Shown piece after piece: positions 44,270 to 52,933 of a stretch of 64,000 bases of DNA. Position 1 is the first letter of the stretch, and every line of letters begins with the position of its first letter. This stretch comes from JACKBJ01 sp964549495 (GTDB taxonomy: Bacteria > Chloroflexota > Anaerolineae > Epilineales > Epilineaceae), in the NCBI GenBank assembly GCA_964549495.1, contig CAZJWJ010000016.1, positions 3,297-67,296 of the forward strand, read 5' to 3'. The notes under the pieces are model-generated. The model was given only the letters and a program-made list of their open reading frames with translations, was not told the DNA's origin and searched no databases. The position numbers and the translations under genes were made by a program.

Positions 44270-44305
44270 TTTACGGTGTAAACCGTGTACAGTTTACACT
44301 GTAAA
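44270..44305. promoter_or_regulatory. Twin palindromic TetR operators
   Basis: TTTACGGTGTAAA (44270-44282) and TTTACACTGTAAA (44293-44305) are near-perfect palindromes with centres 23 bases apart. They also form a larger inverted repeat, GTGTAAAC at 44276-44283 and GTTTACAC at 44292-44299. They sit between the divergent oxidoreductase and TetR genes. Confidence 0.75.
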
Positions 44306-44318
44306 TCGGATCTGTCAA
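44291..44318 (-). promoter_or_regulatory. Promoter of MDR oxidoreductase gene
   Basis: Minus strand: TTGACA at 44313-44318, 16-base spacer, TAAACT at 44291-44296. The second operator overlaps the spacer and -10, so bound repressor would block it. Confidence 0.6.
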
Positions 44319-44342
44319 CAAGGAGATGAGAGGAGTCTGGAG

Positions 44343-45017
44343 ATGGCCGAGTCCAAGAAGCGCGAGCCGGTGACGAGGGAGCGGATCCTGGAGGTCGCGC
44401 TGCGATTGGCCGACGCGGATGGCCTGGCGGCGCTGAGCATGCGGCGCATCGCCGGCGAATTGGGGGTCGAGGCGATGGCCCTCTACAACCACGTGGCCAA
44501 CAAGGACGCCATCCTGGACGGGCTGATGGAGCAGGTGCTATCCGAGATCGAGCTGCCGGATCCGGAGGGCGACTGGAAGGAGGGCATGCGGCGCCGGGCC
44601 AGGTCCGCCCGCGCGGTCTTCGCCCGGCATCCCTGGGCCATGGGGGTGCTGGAGGCCCGGCCGCAGAACTCCAGCCCGCAGCGATTGGGCTACTACGAAC
44701 GGGTTCTTGGGACCCTGACCTCGTCCGGCTTCGACAGCCGGCTGGCCATGCGCGGCTTCTCCATCCTGGACGCCTACATCTACGGCTTCATCTTCCAGGA
44801 GCAGAGCCTGGCCTTCGATGACGACGACAGCCTCCAGGAGGTGGGTGCCGACCTCCTGCGCCAGATGGCCGAGGCCTACCCGAACCTGACGGCGGCGACC
44901 CGGGACGCCATGAGCGAGGGCTACGACTACGCCGAGGAGTTCCGCTTCGGGCTGGACCTGATCATCGATGCCCTGGAGCGGGCGCGGGACCGCGGCACTC
45001 GGCCGCCGGCAGGATGA
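44343..45017 (+). CDS. TetR-family repressor with TetR_C domain
   Basis: 224 residues. The N-terminal HTH reads TRERILEVALRLADADGLAALSMRRIAGELGVEAMALYNHVANKD, close to classical TetR-class regulators. The C-terminal ligand domain includes GFSILDAYIYGFIFQEQSLAF. GGAG precedes the ATG at 44343. Binding to the palindromes 40 bases upstream would repress both itself and the oxidoreductase gene. The inducer is unknown; a quinone-like or lipophilic compound would fit the target gene. Confidence 0.93.
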   Translation: MAESKKREPVTRERILEVALRLADADGLAALSMRRIAGELGVEAMALYNHVANKDAILDGLMEQVLSEIELPDPEGDWKEGMRRRARSARAVFARHPWAMGVLEARPQNSSPQRLGYYERVLGTLTSSGFDSRLAMRGFSILDAYIYGFIFQEQSLAFDDDDSLQEVGADLLRQMAEAYPNLTAATRDAMSEGYDYAEEFRFGLDLIIDALERARDRGTRPPAG

Positions 45018-45057
45018 TGTCCTTCGGCAAGGCGAAAACCTGCGGCTCGCCGCCTCG

Positions 45058-47775
45058 TCACCAGCACGGGATCTCGCCCGCGATCCCCTCGTAGATCGCG
45101 CGCAGGTCGGCCGGCGTCGGCGCGAAGCGGTAGCGCTGGCGCTGGCCGGCCGCGCGCTGTAGCAAGTCGGCGTCCACGTCCTGGCCCAGCCCGATCGCAT
45201 AGACGACGATGCCGGCCGCCTGCGCGCGATCGGCCGCCTCGATCACCGGGTCCACCTCGTCCTGCCGGCCGTCCGAGAGCAGGATGATCATCGGCACGCG
45301 CCGGGGATCGTCGCCGGTGCCGGCCAGGGCTTCGATGGCCCGCTCGAGGCCCAGGTCGATGCGCGTGCCCTGCGCGGTTTCCAGGGATTGGATGCCCGCC
45401 TCCACCAGGGCACGATCGTCGGTCAGGGCGGTGAGCACCCGCGCCTGGGCGTCGAAGTGGACCAGCGCTGCCCGGTCGCCGCCGGGGACCAGGTCGATGA
45501 TGCCGACGAAGCTCTGCAGGGCGCTGCGGGCGGCCTCGATCTTCTCGCCGGCCATGCTCGACGAGGTATCGACCACCAGGGCCACGTCGAGTCGCTTTTG
45601 GCCGGGCCGGCAGTGATCGGCGAGCAGGAGCGGCAGGTAGACGGGCACCGGCTCGACGGTAGGCGGCAGCGGGGTGTTGGTTGCGCTCGGCGAGGGCGTC
45701 GCGCTCGGCATGGGTGTCGGGCTGGGATGGATGGGCGTGGCCGTCGGCGCGATGACCTCGACCTCGGGGATGGGGAAGACCAAGCGCTGCGGCTGGCCCC
45801 AGCCATCGGTGAAATTGGCGACGGCTTCGATGTTGGTCGGCCAGCGCCCGGGCTGCAGGGGCTCCAGCTCGAGGCCGAAGATGCTGCGCTGCCGGTCGAT
45901 GCTCGGCATTTGCCAGTGGACCTCGGAGCCGATCACGGTGCCGGGCGCCGATACGCTGCCGGCCACCAGGCGCATGTTGGCCGGCAAGCGGTCGACCAGC
46001 TCCAGGTCGGTGGCCAGGTGATCCGGCCAGCGGTAGCCGAGCGCGCGCTTGGCGGCATCGGCGGCCGTCTCGAGCACGTCGGCGTCGCTGTCGGCCAGGA
46101 CCGAGGCGTGGCCGGCGTTCCAGCCGGTGGGATCCCGCTGCATGACCAGGATCCGATGGCCGGCGTCCCGGGCAGCTTGCGCGGCCTCCTCCGCCGGATT
46201 GTAGTCGTTGCAATCCGCCGGCCGGAAGGCGACATCGCGGCTGCAGTAGGGCGCTTGAAGCAGCAGGATCACGGTCTGCCGGCCGGGCGAGGCTTCCAGC
46301 ATCTTGGCCGCGCCCGCGATCCCCATCTTGACCTGCGGGATCGGTGACAGATCGAAGCGTCGGCCGCGCTGGATCTTGCCCGCGGCCACGTCGAGCGCGG
46401 CCGCATCATGGCTGAGCGCTTGCTCCTCCACCGAGCTGCTCAGGTAGGAGAGCAGCCCCACGCGGTGGACGTCGAAGTCGATGCGCCCCAAGAGCTTGCG
46501 CAGCTCGGCTAGCAGCTGCCCGTTGTAGCTGGGCTGGTCCACGTAGAGTTGCGGCAGGGCGATGACGATGTCGGTGGGGATTTGGCCCACCCCGCAGGCG
46601 CCTTCGAGGGCCAGCGTCAACCGGGTCGTCGCGCCCAGCGGCAGGCGCAGGGGGTCGGCCACTTTGTCGACGCGGTAGGCACAATCCGCGCCGTCCGGTG
46701 CGGGCAGACCGGTCGTGGCATCGCCGGGCTGGAAGACCGAGACCAGGCCCGCCTGCTCGTCGGAGACGAAGACCCGGCCGTCCTCGTGCACTTCCAGGTC
46801 GGAGAGAGTGGCCGGATCGGAGGTCGAGAAAGGACGGGCATCGAAGCGCGCGAGCAGGCTCCCGTCCGGCTCGTAGACCTCGACGACGCCGGAGAGCCGC
46901 AGGCCGTAGACCCGGCCCTCCGGTCCGCCGGCCACGCGCCACACGTCCCCCTGTACGGGCGTGCGGGCCACTTCGTTGCCGCGCCAGTCGTAGACCACCA
47001 CCTCGTCGGCCAGGTCGTCGAGCAGGTAGATGCGGCCCTCCGGCCCCAGGTCCAGATCGACGAAGGGATTGAACTGGATGCTGCCGGCGGTCGCGAGCTC
47101 GAGGTCCCAGCCGCGCTGCCGCCGGCCGTCCGTTCCCACGGCCATGATCTCCACCGATTCGGGCGCGGCTCGAATGAAGTGATTCTGGCGTAGGTAGCGT
47201 TCGTAGAGGATGAAGATCATGCCCGAGTCGGCATGGTGGACCATGTTCACGACTCGGCCGCAGCGGGAGGTGTTGCAGGATGCGATCCCGGTGTTCGGGT
47301 TCACCGTCAGCGGGAACTCGCCCAGCTCGAGGCCCCAATCCTTCTCGAGCACCTCGACGGTCTGGCCGCGCCAGGGCTCCTCGACCACTTCGAAGCGACC
47401 GATCCCGTGCCGGTTGTACCAGGGACTGATCTCCTCGAGGTAGTAGCCGAATACGGCATCGGTCGACCCGTCGCTCACCGCGGCCACATCCAGCCACAGG
47501 CGCTTCGAGCTGCTGGCCCCATCGGCATAGGTGCTCACGGTGGGGAAGGCGCGCTGCAGCCCGCCGTCCAGGTCGAAGAGCCGCAGGCGCGTCGAGCGAT
47601 CGCGCACCAGGATCGAGCCGGCGGGCGTCAAGCCCAGCTGTAGCGGCGCCTGCAGCCCGGTGTCCTGATAGGCATCGGCGGCGGCCAGGGCCAGCGAGTC
47701 GACGCGGTTGAGGCGCGCGTCCACGTAGCGCACCAAAGCCGGGGTCGTGGGCTGACTGGCATCCTTGCCACGCAT
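45058..47775 (-). CDS. Propeller-VWA surface protein, downstream part of frameshifted gene
   Basis: Coding frame for the larger part of a surface protein. Residue numbers are from the ATG at 47775, which is only a formal start: the reading frame and propeller pattern continue without break from the upstream gene through a -1 shift at 47796-47802. NHL/SMP-30-like blades (GRIYLLDDLADEVVVYDW) fill the first half. A degenerate VWA domain follows, with DIVIALPQL lacking the MIDAS serines. A PT-rich linker with PVYLPLLLADHC leads to a canonical VWA domain with DTSSSM (D736) and LLSDGR. The VWA metal site suggests ligand binding at the cell surface. Confidence 0.8.
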   Translation of the reverse strand: MRGKDASQPTTPALVRYVDARLNRVDSLALAAADAYQDTGLQAPLQLGLTPAGSILVRDRSTRLRLFDLDGGLQRAFPTVSTYADGASSSKRLWLDVAAVSDGSTDAVFGYYLEEISPWYNRHGIGRFEVVEEPWRGQTVEVLEKDWGLELGEFPLTVNPNTGIASCNTSRCGRVVNMVHHADSGMIFILYERYLRQNHFIRAAPESVEIMAVGTDGRRQRGWDLELATAGSIQFNPFVDLDLGPEGRIYLLDDLADEVVVYDWRGNEVARTPVQGDVWRVAGGPEGRVYGLRLSGVVEVYEPDGSLLARFDARPFSTSDPATLSDLEVHEDGRVFVSDEQAGLVSVFQPGDATTGLPAPDGADCAYRVDKVADPLRLPLGATTRLTLALEGACGVGQIPTDIVIALPQLYVDQPSYNGQLLAELRKLLGRIDFDVHRVGLLSYLSSSVEEQALSHDAAALDVAAGKIQRGRRFDLSPIPQVKMGIAGAAKMLEASPGRQTVILLLQAPYCSRDVAFRPADCNDYNPAEEAAQAARDAGHRILVMQRDPTGWNAGHASVLADSDADVLETAADAAKRALGYRWPDHLATDLELVDRLPANMRLVAGSVSAPGTVIGSEVHWQMPSIDRQRSIFGLELEPLQPGRWPTNIEAVANFTDGWGQPQRLVFPIPEVEVIAPTATPIHPSPTPMPSATPSPSATNTPLPPTVEPVPVYLPLLLADHCRPGQKRLDVALVVDTSSSMAGEKIEAARSALQSFVGIIDLVPGGDRAALVHFDAQARVLTALTDDRALVEAGIQSLETAQGTRIDLGLERAIEALAGTGDDPRRVPMIILLSDGRQDEVDPVIEAADRAQAAGIVVYAIGLGQDVDADLLQRAAGQRQRYRFAPTPADLRAIYEGIAGEIPCW

Positions 47776-48791
47776 CGCCCGTCCGCGCGCCACGAGGGGC
47801 CCGGATTGGGGTTGAAGGTGGCCAGGGCCTGGAAGCGGCCCAGCTGCGGCAGGATCCGCGCCAGCTGTACGGTGGGACCGCAGATCGTCCCGCCGGCCGC
47901 GCTCTCGGCCACGACGAAGTCGAAGCTCTGGGCATCGCCGATCTGACAGGCGTGGATCCCCTCGCCCACCCATACCCCGTCGCCGCCGAGGGCGTTGACC
48001 ACGGGCTTGTCGGGCTCTAGGGGCATGCAGCGCCGACCGAGCTTCGTGACGTAGCGCGGCTGGTTGAGGTCGTAGACGCGCCGGAAGCTCAGCCCGCCCG
48101 CCTCGACGTCGAAGAGTTGTACGCGCAGCCCGCCGAAGTCGAGCGCGGCCAAGACCATCCCGTCCTCGCTGATCGACAGGTCGCTCAGCCCGCTGAAGCT
48201 GCCGGTCTCGGTGCCCGGTCCGCCGATGGAGAATTGCTCGAGCCCGGCGGCGTCGAAGGCACGGATCTGATTTCGCGACCGGTCGGCGACGTAGACCCGA
48301 TCCGCCTCGGCCGCCGCGATCGCCGCGCCGTCGATGTCGGTCCAGGCGTCCACGAAGCCCCCGTCGAGATCGTAGACCACCACCCGGGCCGCGCTGTCGT
48401 CCAGCACGTAGACCCGCTGGTCACCGCGCGCCACCGACAGATCGCCCGCGCCGCGCAGCGCCTCGGGCCCATCGCCCTGCGTGCCGAAGGGCGCGCCGAA
48501 GCGCCCGTCCGGCTGGATGACGTGCACCCCCGCGATGCCGCGGTCGCTGACGTAGCTGCGGCCGTCGGTGGCCAGGTCCATGCCCACCGCATCGCGGATC
48601 AGGCCGGCCTCGGCCGCATCACGCTGCGGCCATTGGTCGACCATCGTGTAACTGCCCGGTGCGCCTTGCGCCGCGGCGGGGGCGGTCGTCGAACTCCCGC
48701 CGATGATGGTCAGGCCGAAGAGGAGGACCAGCCGTGAGAGGGTCGCAGTTCCGGGTGATCGGAGACGATGGCGAAGTCGATGCATGGACAT
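47628..48791 (-). CDS. Propeller-VWA surface protein, upstream part with signal peptide
   Basis: A signal peptide (LVLLFGLTIIGGSSTTAPAAA) and NHL-like propeller blades (GRSYVSDRGIAGVHVIQPDG and DRVYVADRSRNQIRAFDAAG). The ATG at 48791 has a GAGGGGG site five bases upstream. The true product of this frame ends near 47796; the last 56 codons to 47628 are out of frame, Arg- and Trp-rich, and match the next part read in the wrong frame. Joined by a -1 shift, the protein would be about 1,244 residues. An authentic indel or a sequence error is equally possible. Confidence 0.75.
   Translation of the reverse strand: MSMHRLRHRLRSPGTATLSRLVLLFGLTIIGGSSTTAPAAAQGAPGSYTMVDQWPQRDAAEAGLIRDAVGMDLATDGRSYVSDRGIAGVHVIQPDGRFGAPFGTQGDGPEALRGAGDLSVARGDQRVYVLDDSAARVVVYDLDGGFVDAWTDIDGAAIAAAEADRVYVADRSRNQIRAFDAAGLEQFSIGGPGTETGSFSGLSDLSISEDGMVLAALDFGGLRVQLFDVEAGGLSFRRVYDLNQPRYVTKLGRRCMPLEPDKPVVNALGGDGVWVGEGIHACQIGDAQSFDFVVAESAAGGTICGPTVQLARILPQLGRFQALATFNPNPGPSWRADGRCVARMPVSPRPRLWCATWTRASTASTRWPWPPPMPIRTPGCRRRYSWA
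47796..47802 (-). other. Candidate -1 ribosomal frameshift heptamer
   Basis: On the minus strand G-GGC-CCC occurs in the frame of the upstream part, matching the X-XXY-YYZ slippery pattern. A -1 slip there joins the two halves of the propeller-VWA gene exactly. A single-base loss in the same G/C run would give the same picture. Confidence 0.5.
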
Positions 48792-48812
48792 GAGACCCCC
48801 TCGAGACATTGC

Positions 48813-49007
48813 CTACGAACGAACGTCCTTGTCGTCGCTCGGGCTCGAACTGCGTCCCAACTCTTCTTCTAGATCCTGCAACGACGGAAGCAAGCCTTCC
48901 AGAGCCTCGCGAAGCGCAGGCAATCGTTCCTCCACGGTGGACCAAACCAGTTCCGGACTTATGCCCACCAGAATCTGAGCGAGATAGACTCGGGGATCCT
49001 TGCTCAC
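48813..49007 (-). pseudogene. HepT toxin remnant with catalytic core deleted
   Basis: 64 residues. The start, MSKDPRVYLAQIL, and the end, SPELVWSTVEERLPALREAL, both match the two termini of HEPN-family HepT (DUF86) toxins, which are about 110 residues. The middle of the family, including the RX4-6H ribonuclease motif (usually RDxLIHxY), is missing, and the frame is maintained across the join. It overlaps the stop of the MntA gene upstream (ATGA at 49004-49007), the normal order for this type VII module. It is therefore almost certainly inactive. Confidence 0.75.
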
Positions 49008-49312
49008 AGCGGCCGCGCCTCGTTCAAGATGTGACGCCGGATGAGCCAGTAGAGACCGTCAGCTGTTACGACATCGACGTTGCGGCCCAGGAGTTCCGAT
49101 AGTTCGGCGATGAGCCGCGTGAGATCGAGTAGGCTTCGTCCCGGTTCGAGATCTACGAGCAGGTCGACATCACTGTCCCGGGTTTCAGTCCCACGAGCCA
49201 CGGACCCGAAGACTCGAATGTTGCTCGCGCCGTGACGCGCGGCGATTCGCAGAATGGCCTCACGGTGCTGGGCCAAGATCGACATCGAATCGATTTCGGT
49301 GATCGAGGACAT
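49004..49312 (-). CDS. MntA-type nucleotidyltransferase antitoxin
   Basis: 102 residues. IRVFGSVARGTETRDSDVDLLVDL is the GSx10DxD signature of minimal nucleotidyltransferases, intact here. In HepT/MntA systems this protein AMPylates and silences the HEPN toxin. ATG at 49312 was chosen; ATG at 49285 is an alternative that removes nine residues. No clear ribosome-binding site precedes either. Because its HepT partner has lost the active core, the antitoxin has nothing to restrain, and its retention is likely recent or incidental. Confidence 0.85.
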   Translation of the reverse strand: MSSITEIDSMSILAQHREAILRIAARHGASNIRVFGSVARGTETRDSDVDLLVDLEPGRSLLDLTRLIAELSELLGRNVDVVTADGLYWLIRRHILNEARPL

Positions 49313-49427
49313 GTTCGTGGAGTTCCGTGACGCCATGCGGTGCCGAACCGAGCGCTTCGATAGGAATACTACCACTACCCGTCCGGCAACGGGTTCCGCC
49401 ACCGAGTTCTCGAGACTTGGCTTCGGC

Positions 49428-50795
49428 TCAGCTCGGCCGGCGCAGCCAGCGCAGGTAGCGCACCGCTTCCTCGACCAGCGCCAGCGGCCCGTCCTCGCGC
49501 AGGATCTCCAGCGCGCGGGCCGGCAAGGCGCCGGTCGGCGTCGGCGACAGACGGTCCAGCCCTGCACCGGCTTCCGGTCGATCAGGCGCCCGCTGGGGAT
49601 CGGTCATGAATCGCACCAGCGGCTCAGCCGCCTTGGCCCAGGTCATCTGCTCGCGCACTCGTGCGAAGCTGGCCTCCCGATTCGAACGCGAATCGGTCTC
49701 GTCCAGCAGCTCCACGATGGCCGCGGCCGTGGCCTCGACGTCCTCGGGCGGTACGCTGCGGCCTAGTCCATCGCGCTCGACCCGCTCGGCCAGGACGTCG
49801 CCGCCGGTGACGATCATGGGCAGGCCGGCCCAGATACAGTCCAGCAGGCGGGTGCGGTAGGCGAAGCGGGTCTCGATATGCGGCAGGTGGGTGCTGGCGG
49901 CCAGGTCGGCCTCGAGCAGGTAGGCGCCGCGCTGGTCGTATGGCACCCAGTCGGGGTTGAAGAAGACCACGCGATCGAGCAGGTCCAGCTCGCGGGCCAG
50001 GCGCTCGGCGGCGGCGGCCATGCGCATCTTGGGCGTGTAGAGCCCGGGCGCCTTGCCGCCCATGAAGAAGAGCCGTAGGTCGGGCCGCTCGGGCGCCAAG
50101 CGCCCCACCGCCCGGATCAGGGTCAGCGGGTCGAACCAGTTCCAGATGCCGCCATTCCAGAGGATCACCCGGTCCTCGGCACCGATGCCGGGGATAGCGC
50201 CTTTGAGACGCGGCCGGCCATCGGCGGCCGGCGTCGGCGGCGCCTCCGGCAAGCCGAAAGGCACCACGTCGATCAGCGCGCGCAAGCTCGCGTCTTGGTC
50301 GTAGGCCTCCGGCCCGACGCGGCCCAGCGCGGTGAGCATGCCCAGCCAGAAGTCGCGCTGGGGCTCGCTGGCGCAGAGGAAGACGTCGCCCCGCTCGAGC
50401 TGGGCGCAGAGCGCGGCCAGGTCCTTCTCGTGATGGTGCAGCCGGCCGGCCATTGTCTCCTCGGCCCGCTGCGGCAGGTTCTCGAGCACGAAGGGATCGT
50501 AGACGTCGACGATGACCGGGATGTCCAGCGCCGCCAGGAAGGGGTAGTGGGCCAGGACCAGGCCCTGGATCATCACCGCGTCGGCCGCCTCGGCCACCGG
50601 GCGCAGGCCGCGGCCCTGGACGTCGAAGGCGACGGTCTCGAAGCGGGCCGGCGGGATGGACTTGCCTGGCGCGGCCAGCGTCACGCGGATACCGGCATCG
50701 TGCAGCGCGCCGGCCAGCTCCCAGGCGCGGATGCTGGGGCCGGCCATGCGCTCGCCGATGGCATCGTTGGAGACGATCAGGAGGTGTCGGCTCAT
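49428..50795 (-). CDS. GT4-like glycosyltransferase
   Basis: 455 residues. LLIVSNDAIGERMAGPSIRAWELAGAL at the N-terminus is typical of a GT4 subfamily. The C-terminal half has VILWNGGIWNWFDPLTLIRAV and RLLDCIWAGLPMIVTGGDVLAE in the donor-binding loop. The extreme C-terminus (from about residue 400) is a 55-residue tail with low conservation. It overlaps the upstream membrane-protein gene by four bases (ATGA, 50792-50795) and is the third gene of a leftward block with that protein and the Wzt-like ATPase. Donor unknown. Confidence 0.9.
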   Translation of the reverse strand: MSRHLLIVSNDAIGERMAGPSIRAWELAGALHDAGIRVTLAAPGKSIPPARFETVAFDVQGRGLRPVAEAADAVMIQGLVLAHYPFLAALDIPVIVDVYDPFVLENLPQRAEETMAGRLHHHEKDLAALCAQLERGDVFLCASEPQRDFWLGMLTALGRVGPEAYDQDASLRALIDVVPFGLPEAPPTPAADGRPRLKGAIPGIGAEDRVILWNGGIWNWFDPLTLIRAVGRLAPERPDLRLFFMGGKAPGLYTPKMRMAAAAERLARELDLLDRVVFFNPDWVPYDQRGAYLLEADLAASTHLPHIETRFAYRTRLLDCIWAGLPMIVTGGDVLAERVERDGLGRSVPPEDVEATAAAIVELLDETDSRSNREASFARVREQMTWAKAAEPLVRFMTDPQRAPDRPEAGAGLDRLSPTPTGALPARALEILREDGPLALVEEAVRYLRWLRRPS

Positions 50796-52933
50796 GGCAA
50801 GACTGGCGCCGGGTCGACGCGGGCCGGCTCACCGTCCTCGACCGCCTCGCCCCCTTCATCGACCGTCGACTCGATGACCTCGACCGCTGCCTGGCTGGCC
50901 TCGTCCAGCCGCTCGTAGACCTCGGCCCCGCCCTCGGCGTGGATTCGCCGCCAGTAGGGACTGGCGGCCAGGGCCGCGCGGTCCAGCTGGGCGCCGGTGA
51001 CGCCAACATAGGCGTGGCTCACGCCGGCCTCGGCCAGCGCGCGGCGGGTCGACTCGCCATCCAGGTCCGCCTGCCACAGCCGCGCCAGGTCGTTGACCGC
51101 CTCGCGGTAGCCCGGGTCGAAGCCGCGCTCGATGCCGTAGGTGATGGGCGGCAGCGTGCTGGTCCGCGGCTCGGCCAAGAGCGGCAGCCACCAGCCGGCA
51201 TCGTCGCCGGCCTGCACCGTGTCGCCGAAGGCCGAGAAGCTGCCGACCAAGAAGCGTGCGTCGGGCGGCGTGTTCTGGCCGATCCAGGCCATGGCCGCCT
51301 CGTCGGCCGGATGCACCAGCCGGAAGGCGGGTTCGAGCAGGTCGCGATCCTGCCAGGCGCGCAGGCCGGCGGCCGCGATGACCAGGCCGGCCAGCAGCCA
51401 GGCCGATCTGGCCGATCCGCTCGCGGACCCTGACGCGACGGGCCGCGGACTCGTGGCACGATGATCTCGATGCTCGCCCGACTCCAGGCCGAGCCCGGCC
51501 GCCAGTGCGCCCAAACCGCCGCCGACCAGCAGCGCGGCCGGCAAGTAGGCGCCGATGGCCACGGTGAAGTCCTTGAGCACGCCGGTGATGGGCAGGCCCA
51601 ACAGGCCGGGATACATGGCCAGGAAGATCAGCGCGATCCAGGCCAGGCCGACGCGGGTGACCCGCTCGCGCCGCACGAGTCCCACCAGGCCCAGCACGAC
51701 CATGCCCGCGACCAGCCACCAGCCCAGGTTGTCGCCGATCGCATCGGCGTTCCAGATCTGCCAGGGCGAGACGACACCGTAGACGTCCGGGTCGGCAACG
51801 CGGCCGGTGGAGAGCTTGACGGCCGACTCGTCCAGCGGGCCGGCCAAGAGGCGCGGGATCCAGGGGGAGGCGAGGAGGACGGCGGTGGCCGCGACGATCG
51901 ACGTGCGTGCCAGCGCCGTCGCCCGCTCGCGCGCGCCGCCCTCGACGCCGACGATCAGCCAGGCCAGCATGGCCAGGGCGAAGATCAGGGTGACGATGTA
52001 GTGGGTCAGCGCCATGCCGGCCACCAGGATCGCGGCCAGCGCGGCCATGCGCCAGTCCTTCGACCGCCATTGGCTCGACCGCCGCGGATCGAGCGATCGG
52101 CCGGCCGCCCAGGTCGTGGCCAGGAGGGCCGCCGGCAGGAGGACCTGGCCGGCCAGTTGCGTGTAGCGGCCCCAGTTGAGGTAGAAGGCGGGCATGGTCG
52201 ACAGGCCGCCGGCCGCCAGGGCCGCGCCCAGGCCGGCCCAGCGCCGGCCGGTCCAGCCGGCCACCAGGGCGTAGGCGGTCAGCGCCTGGGCCCACATCAG
52301 CGCTTGTCCGCTGACCAGGAGTGCCCGCGGCGCCGGGATCTCGGCGATGCCGGCCAGGCTGGCGCCGGCGGCGTGCAGGCCGAAGTGGTAGCTGAAGGTG
52401 GACAGCTCGGCGAAGGGCCGCCAGTCGTGCGGTAGCCCCTCCTGCAGCGCGAAGAGGCGCAGGATCATGCTGTGGTGCAGGCTGTCGCCGAACATCGGCA
52501 GGCTCAACTCGCGCAGCACCCAGAGGCGGGAGGCGGCCAGGAAGAACAGGAGGAGTAGCAGGGCCAGGTTGGCGGGCTGGCGCAGGCCGGCTTGGACTCG
52601 GGACAGGCCGCGCTGCAGCGGGCTTTCGTCCGGCTCCGCCTTCCGCTCGTTCGCCACATCCCGCGTGACCGAGGCGATCAGGTAGGCGGTGGACAGGATC
52701 AGCAGCGTCCACTGGAGGCCGGCGCCAGCGGGGATGCCCAGGGTGCTGGCCCAGAGGTAGATCAGGGGTTGGAGGGCCAGGCCCAGGCCGGCGGCCAAGC
52801 CGGCGTGGACCCAGAGGTCGGCGCTGCGGAGAAGGTCTCGGCCGCCGGCCAGGCGCAGCAGGGCCAGGCCGGGGAGTACCAGGAGCGCCAGGTAGAGCAG
52901 GAAGGCCGGTAGATTGGCCAGCACGGCGCTCAC
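50792..52933 (-). CDS. Polytopic GT-C-like membrane protein
   Basis: 713 residues with about 13 hydrophobic helices. The pattern resembles the DUF6541/oligosaccharyltransferase-like group: an N-terminal FLLYLALLVLPGLALLRL, an acidic loop PMFGDSLHHSMILRL in the position of the GT-C catalytic DxD/DxE loop, then a soluble C-terminal domain (about residue 560 on) with GQNTPPDARFLVGSFSAFGDT and AGVSHAYVGV. It probably transfers glycans on the outer membrane face, or polymerises them. The start, ATG at 52933, overlaps the end of the ATPase gene by four bases. Family assignment is from recall only. Confidence 0.75.
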   Translation of the reverse strand: MSAVLANLPAFLLYLALLVLPGLALLRLAGGRDLLRSADLWVHAGLAAGLGLALQPLIYLWASTLGIPAGAGLQWTLLILSTAYLIASVTRDVANERKAEPDESPLQRGLSRVQAGLRQPANLALLLLLFFLAASRLWVLRELSLPMFGDSLHHSMILRLFALQEGLPHDWRPFAELSTFSYHFGLHAAGASLAGIAEIPAPRALLVSGQALMWAQALTAYALVAGWTGRRWAGLGAALAAGGLSTMPAFYLNWGRYTQLAGQVLLPAALLATTWAAGRSLDPRRSSQWRSKDWRMAALAAILVAGMALTHYIVTLIFALAMLAWLIVGVEGGARERATALARTSIVAATAVLLASPWIPRLLAGPLDESAVKLSTGRVADPDVYGVVSPWQIWNADAIGDNLGWWLVAGMVVLGLVGLVRRERVTRVGLAWIALIFLAMYPGLLGLPITGVLKDFTVAIGAYLPAALLVGGGLGALAAGLGLESGEHRDHRATSPRPVASGSASGSARSAWLLAGLVIAAAGLRAWQDRDLLEPAFRLVHPADEAAMAWIGQNTPPDARFLVGSFSAFGDTVQAGDDAGWWLPLLAEPRTSTLPPITYGIERGFDPGYREAVNDLARLWQADLDGESTRRALAEAGVSHAYVGVTGAQLDRAALAASPYWRRIHAEGGAEVYERLDEASQAAVEVIESTVDEGGEAVEDGEPARVDPAPVLP

